This document shows positions 11,730-21,313 of a stretch of 64,000 nt of DNA, piece by piece. The notes under the pieces are model-generated. The model did no database searches and was not told the origin of the DNA. It saw only the letters and a list, made by a program, of their open reading frames with translations. The stretch's first letter is position 1; each line of letters opens with the position of its first letter. The position numbers were made by a program, and so were the translations under genes. This DNA is from Rhizobium oryziradicis (GTDB lineage: Bacteria; Pseudomonadota; Alphaproteobacteria; Rhizobiales; Rhizobiaceae): contig NZ_MKIM01000017.1 in assembly GCF_001939045.1 (NCBI RefSeq), positions 1-64,000 on the forward strand, given 5' to 3'.

Positions 11730-13325
11730 ATGGACATATTTGATTATATTATTGTCGGCGCGGGTTCGGCAGGATGCGTCTTGGCCAATCGTTTGGCGGC
11801 AGACAGAAACACTCGCGTTCTGCTGCTGGAGGCCGGTGGTAATGACAATTACCACTGGATTCATATTCCAGTCGGCTATCTGTATTGCATCAACAATCCG
11901 CGCACGGACTGGTGTTTTTCAACGGAGAAAGAAGAGGGGCTAAACGGTCGTGCCCTCAATTATCCCCGTGGCAAGGTTTTGGGTGGCTGCTCCTCCATCA
12001 ACGGCATGATCTATATGCGTGGGCAGGCACGCGATTATGACCAGTGGCGGCAGATGGGCTGTGATGGCTGGGGTTGGGATGATGTCTTGCCCCTGTTCAA
12101 GCAATCCGAGGATTTTTACAAGGGCGCGGATGCACTGCACGGAAGCGGCGGCGAATGGCGGGTTGAGCGTGCCCCTGTGCGCTGGGCGGTGTTGGAAGCC
12201 TTTCAGCAGGCGGCAAAAGAGGCGGGCATTCCCGAAACTGCGGATTTCAACCGTGGCAGCAATGAAGGCAGCGGCTATTTTGATGTCAATCAGCGCTCGG
12301 GTATTCGCTGGAACACCTCGAAAGCGTTTATGCGGCCAGCCGTTGCTCGTGGCAATCTGACGGTTTTGACCAAGGCGCACACCAAGCGGCTGATCCTTGA
12401 AGGAGACACCGTGAAAGGTGTCGAGGTCCATCATGATGGCATCACCAAGCAGTTTTTCGCTTCAAAAGAGACGGTTCTGTCGGCTGGTTCGATCGGCTCG
12501 CCGCATCTGTTGGAACTTTCGGGTATCGGCAATCCAGAGGTTTTGCGAAAAGCCGGCATTGATGTTGTCCATGCCGCTCCGTCTGTGGGTGAGAATTTGC
12601 AGGACCATTTGCAGCTGCGTGTGGTTTTCAAAGTCACCGGCGTGCCGACTTTGAACGAAAAAGCCTCCAGCCTGTTCGGCAAAATGGCGATTGGTATGGA
12701 ATATGCGCTGCGCCGCTCTGGCCCCATGGCCATGGCCCCAAGCCAGCTCGGTATTTTTACCCGGTCAGGACCGGACAAAGAGACGCCGGATTTGCAATTT
12801 CACGTTCAGCCGGTGTCGCTGGATAAGTTCGGCGATCCGGTGCACCGCTTTCCGGCCATCACCGCGAGTGTGTGCAATCTAAGGCCGGAGAGCAGGGGAT
12901 CGGTGCATGTTCGTTCTCCCGATTTTGCCCTGCAACCGGCCATCGCACCCCATTATCTCACCAGCGAGCGGGATAAGCAGGTCGCGGTGCAGTCTATTCG
13001 CATTGCCCGCAACATTTCCAAGCAACCGTCTTTTGCACGGTTTACCCCGCAGGAATATAAGCCGGGAAGCCAGTTTGAAACCGATGACGATCTGGCCAAA
13101 GTGGCGGGCGATATTGGCACTACGATTTTTCATCCGGTGGGCACCTGCCGCATGGGGTCCGATCCAGACAGCGTTGTCGATCCGCGCCTGCGGTTTCGCG
13201 GGTTGAAACGGCTGCGGGTGGCAGATGCCTCGATCATGCCGACCATCACCTCCGGCAACACCAATTCACCGACGATCATGATCGCCGAAAAGGCGGCACA
13301 GATGATCCTCGCAGACAACAGATAA
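11730..13325 (+). CDS. GMC-family FAD oxidoreductase (choline/alcohol dehydrogenase-like)
   Basis: 531 residues. The N-terminal FAD-binding motif is DYIIVGAGSAGCVLANRLA with LLLEAGG. GMC signature 1 is around PRGKVLGGCSSINGMIYMRG and signature 2 around GSIGSPHLLELSGIG. The C-terminal catalytic region has FHPVGTCRMG and NTNSPTIMIAEKAA. Relatives oxidise alcohols (choline, glucosides, polyethylene glycol, alkanols), passing electrons to quinone or oxygen. The absence of a betaine-aldehyde dehydrogenase or betI argues against a choline role here. It follows the importer genes in the same direction with a GGAG ribosome site and is probably catabolic for the imported substrate. Confidence 0.92.
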   Translation: MDIFDYIIVGAGSAGCVLANRLAADRNTRVLLLEAGGNDNYHWIHIPVGYLYCINNPRTDWCFSTEKEEGLNGRALNYPRGKVLGGCSSINGMIYMRGQARDYDQWRQMGCDGWGWDDVLPLFKQSEDFYKGADALHGSGGEWRVERAPVRWAVLEAFQQAAKEAGIPETADFNRGSNEGSGYFDVNQRSGIRWNTSKAFMRPAVARGNLTVLTKAHTKRLILEGDTVKGVEVHHDGITKQFFASKETVLSAGSIGSPHLLELSGIGNPEVLRKAGIDVVHAAPSVGENLQDHLQLRVVFKVTGVPTLNEKASSLFGKMAIGMEYALRRSGPMAMAPSQLGIFTRSGPDKETPDLQFHVQPVSLDKFGDPVHRFPAITASVCNLRPESRGSVHVRSPDFALQPAIAPHYLTSERDKQVAVQSIRIARNISKQPSFARFTPQEYKPGSQFETDDDLAKVAGDIGTTIFHPVGTCRMGSDPDSVVDPRLRFRGLKRLRVADASIMPTITSGNTNSPTIMIAEKAAQMILADNR

Positions 13326-13340
13326 GAAGGAATGTGAGCA

Positions 13341-14225
13341 ATGGCAAAGATTGCGTTCATCGGCCTTGGCAATATGGGATTGCCCATGGCGGCCAATTTG
13401 GCAAAAGTAGGCCATCAGGTTTCGGGTTGTGATGTGTCGGAAGCCGCGTTAGAGGCGGCCAACAAGCTTGGGATAGAGCCTGCAAAGACCATTGAAGAGG
13501 CCGTCGCAAGTGCCGAGGTGGTCATCACCATGTTGCCCGCTGGTCGTCATGTTATCACTGTTTGGGGCACGATTACGGCTCACGCATCAGCGGGTGCTCT
13601 GTTGATTGATTGCTCGACCATTGATGTCGACAGTGCGCGCAAAGCCCATACTATGGCCGAAGCAGCGTCGTTTTTATCGCTTGATGCGCCGGTCTCAGGC
13701 GGAACAGGCGGAGCGAATGCAGGCACGCTGACCTTTATGGCGGGTGGCACGGTTGAGGCGTTTTCAAAGGCCAAGCCTTTGTTGGAGGTCATGGGTGCTA
13801 AGATTGTGCATTGCGGAGAGGCCGGTGCCGGGCAGGCAGCCAAGATCTGCAACAATATGATTCTTGGTATTTCCATGCTTGGCGTGTGCGAAGCCTTTGC
13901 GTTGGGCGAACGGCTTGGTCTTTCGCATGAAGCCCTGTTCGCGGTGGCTTCCACGTCATCGGGCCAGTGCTGGTCGCTGACCAGCTATTGCCCGGTGCCG
14001 GGGCCGGTGCCAAATTCGCCAGCAAACCGCGATTATGCTCCGGGTTTTGCCGCACAATTGATGCTGAAAGATTTGAAATTGGCGCAAGATGCCGCTCTTG
14101 CCACCGGTGCATCAACGCCAATGGGCGCACAGGCACAGCAACTCTATAGCCTATTTGAAAAGCAGGGCCACGGCGGGCGTGATTTTTCTGCCATTATCGA
14201 GCTTTTACGCGATCATCAGGCCTAA
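13341..14225 (+). CDS. mmsB: 3-hydroxyisobutyrate dehydrogenase-like beta-hydroxyacid dehydrogenase
   Basis: 294 residues with the beta-hydroxyacid dehydrogenase architecture: N-terminal NAD(P) motif (IAFIGLGNMGLPMAANL), substrate-binding motif DAPVSGGTGGANAGTLTFM, and the catalytic-lysine helix GAGQAAKICNNMILGI. The final part (LMLKDLKLAQDAA) matches MmsB. MmsB oxidises 3-hydroxyisobutyrate to methylmalonate semialdehyde in valine breakdown; close relatives use other 3-hydroxyacids. It lies 15 bases after the GMC gene (AGAAGGA ribosome site). Together they could oxidise a diol or branched alcohol/hydroxyacid, which is inference. The name is family-level. Confidence 0.82.
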   Translation: MAKIAFIGLGNMGLPMAANLAKVGHQVSGCDVSEAALEAANKLGIEPAKTIEEAVASAEVVITMLPAGRHVITVWGTITAHASAGALLIDCSTIDVDSARKAHTMAEAASFLSLDAPVSGGTGGANAGTLTFMAGGTVEAFSKAKPLLEVMGAKIVHCGEAGAGQAAKICNNMILGISMLGVCEAFALGERLGLSHEALFAVASTSSGQCWSLTSYCPVPGPVPNSPANRDYAPGFAAQLMLKDLKLAQDAALATGASTPMGAQAQQLYSLFEKQGHGGRDFSAIIELLRDHQA

Positions 14226-14294
14226 CCAACAAGCCTTGTTGCAAAATGCGGGAAGATGGGTTGAGCTTATCGGCCTCAAAGGCTATTTGCTGCC

Positions 14295-15260
14295 ATGCAT
14301 ATCAACAACAAGGTTTACTCAGGCATGGCTCCAGCTTTTCTCGTCACCCATTCCGGTGGCTTTCATGCCGATGAATTGCTGTCCAGCGTCATCCTGACCC
14401 GGCTTTTTCCAGACGCGAAGATTGTTCGAAGCCGCGCACCAGAGTGGATTGCGCCTGCTGAAGACCGCATTGTCTATGATGTCGGTGGTCTTTATGATGC
14501 TGACCAGCAGATTTTTGACCATCATCAGCGCGGCGCACCGTTGCGCGACGATGGCCAACCGTATAGCTCGTTCGGCCTGATCTGGAAACACTATGGCCGC
14601 GATTATCTCGCAGCATCAAGCCTGCCTGAGGCGCATATCGAGGCGGTTCACACCTCGTTTGATGGCAGTTTTGTGTTGCCGGTCGATCTGGTGGACAATG
14701 GCGCGCTCAGCCCGGCAACGGCTGGACAATTGGCTGGGTTGACCCTGCCGGCGCTTTTGGAAACCTTGAAGCCTGTTTTTGATGAAACAGACCCGCAGGC
14801 CGAAGATCGCACCTTTCACGAGGCTTTGGCCATTGCGCGCAGCTTTGTTGAAGCCAGAATATCCAAAAGTGCCGCGAAGCTGCGGGCTGAAGCGGTGGTA
14901 GAACAGGCGATTGAGCGGGCAGGGCAGGGGCGCATTCTGGAATTGCCGATGGGCATGCCGTTCCGCCCGGCTGTGGTGAAAGCCGGTGCCGATCATCTGC
15001 TGTTTGTGGTGCATCCACGTGGCAATGACTGGACCCTGATTGGCATTCGCCGCGCTGACGAGGGCTTTGATCTGCGTGCAGATTTGCCAGCAAGCTGGGC
15101 CGGACTGACCAATGCCGATCTTGAGGCCGCCTGCGGTGTTGAAGGGGCCACCTTCTGCCACAACGGTCGCTTTATTGCGGCTGCCAAAACCCGCGAAGCG
15201 GCTCTTGCCATGGCCGAATTGGCCGTGAAAGAGGCGTTGGCTGTGGGCTTACCTGCTTAA
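14295..15260 (+). CDS. MYG1-family protein (UPF0160, DHH-like)
   Basis: 321 residues (311 if the ATG at 14325 is used; neither has a strong ribosome site). It opens with FLVTHSGGFHADELLSSVIL and has IVYDVGGLYDADQQIFDHHQRG, the metal-binding His/Asp motifs shared with DHH phosphoesterases, and PYSSFGLIWKHYG. Later GMPFRPAVV and FCHNGRFIAAAKTREAAL are typical MYG1 elements. The eukaryotic homologue is reported to be a 3'-5' RNA exonuclease; the bacterial role is unproven. It ends 3 bases from the convergent DUF1850 gene and appears functionally unrelated to its neighbours. Confidence 0.88.
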   Translation: MHINNKVYSGMAPAFLVTHSGGFHADELLSSVILTRLFPDAKIVRSRAPEWIAPAEDRIVYDVGGLYDADQQIFDHHQRGAPLRDDGQPYSSFGLIWKHYGRDYLAASSLPEAHIEAVHTSFDGSFVLPVDLVDNGALSPATAGQLAGLTLPALLETLKPVFDETDPQAEDRTFHEALAIARSFVEARISKSAAKLRAEAVVEQAIERAGQGRILELPMGMPFRPAVVKAGADHLLFVVHPRGNDWTLIGIRRADEGFDLRADLPASWAGLTNADLEAACGVEGATFCHNGRFIAAAKTREAALAMAELAVKEALAVGLPA

Positions 15261-15262
15261 CA

Positions 15263-15622
15263 TCAAGGGCAGGGGCTCAGCACAGCGCTTTGCCCCGCCT
15301 GTTTTCCCAGCTCAATACAGGTGTCTGCATAGCAAAGATGCCAACCGCCGCCAGTTGTGCCGGAGGCGGCAAGAGAAAGCTGCTTGATCGGTGCCAGCTT
15401 TGGTGTCCATGTCCACCAACCATCTTTCAGTTTTGCATCGTCGCCCGGCTCCATGCCCGCGCCAGAGCCTTTGACCCTGGCTTCTACAAGATGAAGGCCA
15501 GCGGGTTCAATTTGCCACTGCTCACGCCAGTCGATTTTCTCAACCGAATGGGTCCATTGCAGGGTAAAGACCGTGGTTGCAATCACCATGGTCTTTGCGC
15601 CCACGGCAATGCAAAGGCTCAC
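15263..15622 (-). CDS. DUF1850 family protein, TRAP-transporter associated
   Basis: 119 residues starting at a GTG that overlaps the TRAP permease stop by four bases (GTGA), so translation is coupled. A hydrophobic N-terminal segment (LCIAVGAKTMVIATTVFTLQW) could be a signal or anchor. The motifs FTLQWTHSVEKIDWREQW and DGWWTWTP are those of DUF1850 proteins, which are found encoded next to TAXI-type TRAP systems. Function is unknown; an accessory role in the transporter is the usual guess. Confidence 0.85.
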   Translation of the reverse strand: MSLCIAVGAKTMVIATTVFTLQWTHSVEKIDWREQWQIEPAGLHLVEARVKGSGAGMEPGDDAKLKDGWWTWTPKLAPIKQLSLAASGTTGGGWHLCYADTCIELGKQAGQSAVLSPCP

Positions 15623-17709
15623 GCGCTGGCCTCCGCTTTTGCGCGCCGCCAGAGCCAGAAAGCAAAGAGGGCTGATAGCACAAAACCTGCTTCATCGGTC
15701 ATCGGTAAAGCCGCTACCAGCAAGAAAGCGGCACTCATTGCAAAAACCCGCTCAAGCGGTTTGAGCATCACCGCGCAAAAACCGGTCACAGTTGCTCCCC
15801 ACAAACCAATGGCAAGCAGGGCCTTGGTGACGATGTAGAGCACAGCTGGAATATAGCCGATTTCCAAGGCCAGCGGTCCACCATCCTGAAGCATCAACGC
15901 GGGCGAATAGACGGCCATAAATGGCACAACGAAGCCAGCGGCTGCGACCTTGATGGCCTCGAGCGAGATGCGCAAACCACTTTCTTTGGCAATGGGTGCC
16001 GCGGCAAAACAGGCAAGCGCAACCGGCGGCGTCAGATCGGCGAGAATGCCAAAGTAAAACACGAACATATGGCTGACGATCAACGGAATGCCCAAGGCAA
16101 GCAATGCGGGGCCTGCGATCGACGATGTAATGATATAATTGGGGATGGTGGGAATGCCCATGCCCAGAATGATGCAGGTGATCATGGTCAGCACCAGCGA
16201 TAAAAACAGGCTGGTTTTGCCCACAGAAACCACGAATTCGCCAAAGGTTGTGGCAACACCCGTGAGGGTCATTGTGCCGACGATGATGCCGACAATGGCG
16301 CAGGCAATGCCAACCGGCAGGGCGGTTTTTGCACCTTCCGCCAAGCTGTCAACGCAATCCACCAATGTTTTGCGGCCGCCCTTGCTGATCGCGTTCCACG
16401 CCACCAAAACCACCAGCGCAGCCAGCACAATGTTGAAACCAAATTTCAGAAAAGCAGCCCCGATCACGCCGAGTGCGATCCAGAAGATCAGGCGGATTGC
16501 GCCTGCGGGCAGGCCTAGCGCTATGCTGCCACCAAGGATGAGCATCGTTGTCAATCCAAGGCCGACCGTGCCTGCAAACAGCGGCGTATAGCCCGAAAAC
16601 AGCAGCCAGACGAGCGCTGCCAGCGGCAGAATGAGATACCAATGTTGCCGCAGCGCCCTTGTCGCAGATGGCAATTCCGAGACAGGCAGGCCCACCAGGC
16701 CACGCCGACCTGCCTCAAGATGCACCATCCAGAAGGCCGACATGAAATAGAGGATGGCGGGAATGAGCGCTGCCTTGACCACTTCGGAGTATTCCACACC
16801 AAGAGTTTCGGCCATGATGAAAGCGACCGCTCCCATCACCGGCGGCATAATCTGGCCGCCCATCGAGGCGGTTGCCTCTACGCCACCGGCGAAGGCGGCG
16901 CGATAGCCGAATTTTTTCATCAGCGGAATGGTGAACTGGCCGGTGGTGACAACATTTGCCACACCTGAGCCGGAGATTGTGCCCATCAAACCCGATGAGA
17001 TCACGGCCACTTTGGCAGCTCCCCCGCGTTTGTGACCCACGAGCCCAAGGGCCACGTCGGTGAACAGTTGGATCATCCCCGCTTTTTCGAGGAAGGACCC
17101 AAACAGGATGAAGAGGAAAATATAGGAAGATGACACGTAAATCGGCGTGCCATAAATGCCTTCCGTGCCATAGGCCATATGGTCGATGACCTGTGAAAGG
17201 TCATAGCCGCGATGATCCAGCGGGGCGGGCAGATATTGCCCCAGCAGACAATAGGCCAGAAAGAGGCCGCTGATGATCGGCAGTGCTGGTCCCATGCTGA
17301 CCCAGCAGGCGAGAAAAATGACCCCAAGGCTGAGAATGCCCATAGTCATGTCCATCGGAAGCGGATCACCCGCGCGGATCAAGAGATCGGAATATTCAAT
17401 GGTTTGATAGGCTGCCACTGCGACGCCACAGGCCGCCAGTGCCCATGCGATACCTTTGAACCATAAGGGTCTATGGGTTGCTGCGGCCACCAGCGGAAAT
17501 GTGAGGAGCAGCAAGAAACCGACATGGATGGCGCGCACGATCTGGCTTGGAAAATCAATCAGATGGGCTGCTGTGGCAATTTGAAACACCGAAAAGGCAA
17601 CCGCGATCAAAAACAGCAATCTGCCTTCGATGGATGCTGGAAAGGCATCGCCAAACCTGTTGTGAAATTCGGCCGTTTCAGTCTGTGTTGCTGTTGCGTT
17701 TGAATGCAC
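15619..17709 (-). CDS. TRAP transporter permease, fused 4TM/12TM subunits
   Basis: 696 residues, very hydrophobic, with the small and large TRAP membrane subunits in one chain as in TAXI-type systems. Landmarks: SSSYIFLFILFGSFLEKAGM, GGAAKVAVISSGLMGTISGS, GSGVANVVTTGQFTIPLMKK and a second-half repeat MGIPTIPNYIITSSIAGPAL. It should be an ion-gradient-driven importer using the TAXI receptor encoded just upstream. The probable GTG start (GGGGGG ribosome site) lies after an intercistronic terminator-like hairpin, suggesting less permease than receptor is made. The substrate is not visible from sequence; context with alanine racemase and dadA suggests an amino or keto acid. Confidence 0.92.
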   Translation of the reverse strand: MHSNATATQTETAEFHNRFGDAFPASIEGRLLFLIAVAFSVFQIATAAHLIDFPSQIVRAIHVGFLLLLTFPLVAAATHRPLWFKGIAWALAACGVAVAAYQTIEYSDLLIRAGDPLPMDMTMGILSLGVIFLACWVSMGPALPIISGLFLAYCLLGQYLPAPLDHRGYDLSQVIDHMAYGTEGIYGTPIYVSSSYIFLFILFGSFLEKAGMIQLFTDVALGLVGHKRGGAAKVAVISSGLMGTISGSGVANVVTTGQFTIPLMKKFGYRAAFAGGVEATASMGGQIMPPVMGAVAFIMAETLGVEYSEVVKAALIPAILYFMSAFWMVHLEAGRRGLVGLPVSELPSATRALRQHWYLILPLAALVWLLFSGYTPLFAGTVGLGLTTMLILGGSIALGLPAGAIRLIFWIALGVIGAAFLKFGFNIVLAALVVLVAWNAISKGGRKTLVDCVDSLAEGAKTALPVGIACAIVGIIVGTMTLTGVATTFGEFVVSVGKTSLFLSLVLTMITCIILGMGIPTIPNYIITSSIAGPALLALGIPLIVSHMFVFYFGILADLTPPVALACFAAAPIAKESGLRISLEAIKVAAAGFVVPFMAVYSPALMLQDGGPLALEIGYIPAVLYIVTKALLAIGLWGATVTGFCAVMLKPLERVFAMSAAFLLVAALPMTDEAGFVLSALFAFWLWRRAKAEASA

Positions 17710-17732
17710 GCTGCTTGTCCCCCCTCGCAGTC

Positions 17733-17764
17733 AAAAACGTGTCGCCGGTTGCAAAACCGGCGAC
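17733..17764 (-). terminator. Terminator-like attenuator between TRAP receptor and permease genes
   Basis: Read on the minus strand: GTCGCCGGTT, loop TTGC, AACCGGCGAC, then ACGTTTTTG. The stem is a perfect 10 bases with a 5-T tract three bases after it. Its place between receptor and permease genes suggests partial termination that keeps receptor in excess. Confidence 0.65.
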
Positions 17765-17774
17765 AGGCAGAGCC

Positions 17775-18731
17775 TTACAACAGGCCTTTTTCCTTATAAT
17801 AGCGTGCGGCACCCGGATGCAGCGGAATTGGCATGCCCTTGATGGCATTTTCCAATGTAATCGCCGATGCGGCGTTGTGGGCTGCTTTCATGGTGTCCAG
17901 ATGTTCAAACAGCAGCTTGGTCATCTGATAGGCGGTTTCATCGGAAACGCCTTCGCGCGTTACCAGAAAGTTGACAACGGCAACGGTTGGGACATCCTCG
18001 GTCTGCCCCTCATAGGTATTGGCGGGTATAACAGTCGAGAGATAAGGCGGTCCCAATTTATCGGCCACATCTTTGGGAACGGACACCACATTGATAGCAA
18101 CCGAAGTTGCCAAGTCTTTCAGCGATGCAACGCCGAGGCCCGCCGATTGCAAAGTGGCATCCAGTTGGCGGTTCTTGATCAACTCAACGGATTCCGCAAA
18201 AGGCAGATATTCGGTCTTAGCCAGATCCTTGTAAGACATGCCATCGGCGGCCAGAATGGCGCGCGCATTCAATTCGGTACCGGATTTTGCGGCACCCACC
18301 GAGATGCTCTTGCCTTTGAAATCGGCCAGTGTCTTGATGCCGGAGTCTTTTGAGGCGACAATCTGGATATAGTTTGGATAGATCGCCGCAATGCCGCGCA
18401 GCTTGTTGAGCGGTGCCTTGAAGCCGGCCTCTGCATCGCCTTCAGCCGCCATTTTCACGCTATCGCCCAGCGCAAATCCAATCTCGCCTTTGCCTTGCTG
18501 CAAGAGATTGAGATTTTCAACAGAAGCCTTGGTGGCCTGCACCTGGGTGCGTGCTCCCGAAATGCCATCGCCATAAATTTTGGCCAGCGCCACACCCAGC
18601 GGATAATAGACCCCCGATGTGCCGCCAGTCAAAACATTGATGAATTCGCTGGCTTTGGCGTGCTCTGTTGCTGTGATGCCGCTCAGCACGAAAGCACCTG
18701 CGGCCACGCAATTTGCAATAGCTCGTTTCAC
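17775..18731 (-). CDS. TAXI-family TRAP transporter solute receptor
   Basis: 318 residues from a GTG at 18731, chosen because GGGAGG lies about seven bases upstream; a TTG six codons earlier is less likely. It has a signal peptide (hydrophobic core GAFVLSGITATEHAKA), then FINVLTGGTSGVYYPLGVALAKIY, the N-terminal hallmark of TAXI receptors, and SISVGAAKSGTELNARAIL. The receptor captures the solute in the periplasm for the fused permease. Related receptors bind glutamate, 2-oxoglutarate or other carboxylates. It is 58 bases downstream of dadA on the same strand. Confidence 0.9.
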   Translation of the reverse strand: MKRAIANCVAAGAFVLSGITATEHAKASEFINVLTGGTSGVYYPLGVALAKIYGDGISGARTQVQATKASVENLNLLQQGKGEIGFALGDSVKMAAEGDAEAGFKAPLNKLRGIAAIYPNYIQIVASKDSGIKTLADFKGKSISVGAAKSGTELNARAILAADGMSYKDLAKTEYLPFAESVELIKNRQLDATLQSAGLGVASLKDLATSVAINVVSVPKDVADKLGPPYLSTVIPANTYEGQTEDVPTVAVVNFLVTREGVSDETAYQMTKLLFEHLDTMKAAHNAASAITLENAIKGMPIPLHPGAARYYKEKGLL

Positions 18732-18789
18732 GATTGTCCTCCCTTTCAATCATTCGACAGAATGATCATGAGCGGACAGACGGATTGCG

Positions 18790-20037
18790 TCAATAGCGGC
18801 TGAGTGCGAGGTCGGCGGTTTCAATCTCTGCTTTTCGTCCGCTGATCACATCGCTCAGCATCCGCGCCGAGCCACAGCTCATGGTCCAGCCCAGCGTTCC
18901 GTGACCGGAATTGATGTAGAGATTGGTAAGTCTGGTCGCACCAATCACGGGCGTGCCATCGGGGGTCATGGGGCGCAGGCCCGACCAGAAATTGGCCTTG
19001 GACAGATCACCACCCGGAAACAGGTCGGTGACAGAATGTTCCAGCGTGCGGCGGCGCGCCTGGCCCAGATCATTGGTGTAGCCGGAAATTTCTGCCATGC
19101 CACCCACCCGGATACGATCGCCCAGACGGGTGATGGCAATTTTATAGGTTTCGTCCATCACGGTCGATTCGGGCGATTTGGACGGGTCCACAATTGGAAT
19201 TGTCAGAGAATAGCCTTTGACCGGATAGACGGGCAGTTTGATGCCAAGGGGTTTTAGCAGAATCGGTGAATAGCTGCCCAGGGCCACAACATAGGTGTCG
19301 GATTTTACCACGCCCTTATCGGTGGCAACGCCGGTGATTTTCGAGCCGTCGGATTGAATGGCAAGGATGGTGCGACCGTAATCGAACACCACGCCCAAGG
19401 CTGCGGCCTTTTCAGCCAGACTATTGGTAAATTTGAAGCAATCGCCGGTCTCATCCTTGGGTGTTAAAAGGCCGCCGACGATTTTGTCGCGTGCGGCAGC
19501 CAGCGCAGGCTCCATGCGGATACAGCCTTCCTTATCCAGCACTTCATAAGGAATGCCATCGGCGGCAAGCGCCTTTACATCCTTGGCGGAGGCGTCGAGC
19601 TGGGCCTGCGTTCGAAACAGTTGCAGCGTTCCCTGCATGCGCTCATCATATGCGATGCCGGTTTCCGAGCGCAGATCGGCAAGCGCGATGCGGCTGTAAT
19701 CTGCCAGTCGCAGCATGCGGCTTTTGTTGATGGCATAGCGGCCGGATGTGCAGTTGGAGAGCATTTTCAACATCCAGCCCAACATGGCTGCGTCAATTTT
19801 GGGGCGCAAAATCAAAGGCGCATGTTCCATGAACAGCCATTTCAGTGCCTTTTGCGGAATGCCGGGTGCCGCCCATGGGGAGCAATAGCCAAAGGAGACT
19901 TCGCCGGCATTGGCAAAGCTGGTTTCAAGTGCCGGGGCGGGCTGGCGGTCGATCACCGTCACCTCATGGCCGGATTTCGCAAGATAGTAAGCTGTGGTAA
20001 CGCCGATGACACCAGCGCCAAGAACTGTGATTTTCAT
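18790..20037 (-). CDS. dadA: D-amino acid dehydrogenase (DadA-like)
   Basis: 415 residues. The FAD-binding N-terminus is [22 protein letters not shown], followed by [20 protein letters not shown], a DadA hallmark. Other signatures are [22 protein letters not shown] and [14 protein letters not shown] near the end, then [15 protein letters not shown]. The enzyme oxidatively deaminates D-alanine and other D-amino acids at the inner membrane, giving keto acids. It follows alanine racemase by 33 bases, the classic dad catabolic pair for L- and D-alanine. The divergent Lrp/AsnC gene is the likely regulator. Confidence 0.94.
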   Translation of the reverse strand: MKITVLGAGVIGVTTAYYLAKSGHEVTVIDRQPAPALETSFANAGEVSFGYCSPWAAPGIPQKALKWLFMEHAPLILRPKIDAAMLGWMLKMLSNCTSGRYAINKSRMLRLADYSRIALADLRSETGIAYDERMQGTLQLFRTQAQLDASAKDVKALAADGIPYEVLDKEGCIRMEPALAAARDKIVGGLLTPKDETGDCFKFTNSLAEKAAALGVVFDYGRTILAIQSDGSKITGVATDKGVVKSDTYVVALGSYSPILLKPLGIKLPVYPVKGYSLTIPIVDPSKSPESTVMDETYKIAITRLGDRIRVGGMAEISGYTNDLGQARRRTLEHSVTDLFPGGDLSKANFWSGLRPMTPDGTPVIGATRLTNLYINSGHGTLGWTMSCGSARMLSDVISGRKAEIETADLALSRY

Positions 20038-20070
20038 GATAATCCCCGATGTATGCTGTGCGTGGCGCGG

Positions 20071-21189
20071 TTAAATATAGTGGCGATGATAGCGGTGGCG
20101 AAGGCTCGTCAGGATCTCCCACGAGATGGTGCCTGCGGCTTTGGCCACATCTTCAAGTGTTTGATGCGGCCCAATCACGTCGACCAGACTGCCCAGGGTC
20201 AAGGTGCCCTCGGGCAGAGCAGAGATGTCTATTGTCATGCTGTCCATCGAGACGCGCCCGACAATCGGCAGACGCACATTCCCAAAATAAGCTGCACCCT
20301 TGTCGCTCAGGCTGCGTGGCAAGCCATCGGCATAGCCTGCCGCAATTGTCGCAAGTCGCATGTCCCGCGCGGCAACATAGGTTCCACCATAGCCTATCCG
20401 CGTGCCGGCAGGAACGGTGCGGGTTTGAACAACACGCACGGAGAGGCTGATGACCGGCTTGATTGCATCCCCCGAGCGGGCTGAAGGCACACCGCCATAG
20501 AGCGCAATGCCCGGGCGTACCAAATCGCCATGAAAATGCGTATCGAGAAAAATGCCACCGGAATTGCCAAAGCAGAGCGGAATACCCGGAAATTGCGCAA
20601 GAATATCTTGCATCACGGCGTGTTGGCTGGCGTTTTGCGGGCTTTCGCTCTCATCCGCGCTGGCAAGATGGCTCATGAGATAATGAACATCCAGATCTGC
20701 GAGCAAGGCCGGATTTTGCACCAGAACATCACGCTCTTGCGGCGACAATCCAATGCGTGACATGCCCGTGTCGAATTGCAAAATCGCAGGCAGGGATTTT
20801 CCCAGCGATTGAACGGTTTCTTGCCAATTGGCAATTTGCTCCAGTGAGTTTAGCACTGGAATAAACCCATGGGCGGCGGCAAAGTTTTCGCCACCCGGCA
20901 ACACTCCGTTTAAAATGAAAATGCTGGCGTCCTGGGAAAGGTAAGGCCTTAGTTTCGCAGCTTCCTGAAGGTGGGCCACAAAAAATTTGCGACAGCCTGC
21001 CGCAAACAAGGCTGGTGCAACATGAGAAACGCCAAGGCCGTAAGCATCCGCTTTGACCACGGCTGATGCCTCTGCGGGGCGAACGCGAGCCGCCAGCGTG
21101 CGGTAGTTTTCAGCCAATGCATGTAAATCAATGACAAGACGCCCCGACAGGGCGTCAGCACAGATGTTTTCACCAATCGACATGTCCAT
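20071..21189 (-). CDS. dadX: Alanine racemase, probably catabolic (DadX type)
   Basis: 372 residues from the ATG at 21189, chosen because GGGGAAT lies just upstream; an ATG 15 codons earlier lacks a ribosome site. The PLP lysine is in SAVVKADAYGLG (about K46). The catalytic tyrosine lies in GTRIGYGGTYVA, and GRVSMDSMTIDIS carries the second-subunit loop. It interconverts L- and D-alanine. Linkage to dadA and an Lrp-type regulator points to the catabolic enzyme rather than the cell-wall one, though sequence alone does not separate Alr and DadX. Confidence 0.92.
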   Translation of the reverse strand: MDMSIGENICADALSGRLVIDLHALAENYRTLAARVRPAEASAVVKADAYGLGVSHVAPALFAAGCRKFFVAHLQEAAKLRPYLSQDASIFILNGVLPGGENFAAAHGFIPVLNSLEQIANWQETVQSLGKSLPAILQFDTGMSRIGLSPQERDVLVQNPALLADLDVHYLMSHLASADESESPQNASQHAVMQDILAQFPGIPLCFGNSGGIFLDTHFHGDLVRPGIALYGGVPSARSGDAIKPVISLSVRVVQTRTVPAGTRIGYGGTYVAARDMRLATIAAGYADGLPRSLSDKGAAYFGNVRLPIVGRVSMDSMTIDISALPEGTLTLGSLVDVIGPHQTLEDVAKAAGTISWEILTSLRHRYHRHYI

Positions 21190-21313
21190 CGCAATTCCCC
21201 GTTTTTGGAAAAGACTAGGGCAATCTGGAAGCAATGTTCGCGCAATATATGCATCAACGTTGCCATTTTAAGCGAATGACGCAATAATCAATGAAAAATA
21301 GGAGATTTATTGC
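21190..21313. promoter_or_regulatory. Divergent dad/lrp control region
   Basis: Between the racemase and the Lrp-type gene the motif CGCAATA occurs at 21241-21247 and 21280-21286, with its reverse complement TATTGCG at 21308-21314 overlapping the lrp-like start. Repeated short dyads over an AT-rich stretch are what an Lrp/AsnC octamer would bind. No experimental support. Confidence 0.45.

Noticed and set aside
11730..13325. Choline dehydrogenase (betA) naming of the GMC enzyme
   Set aside because: No betI or betB neighbours, and the importer next to it is of the branched-chain type; only the family level is supported.
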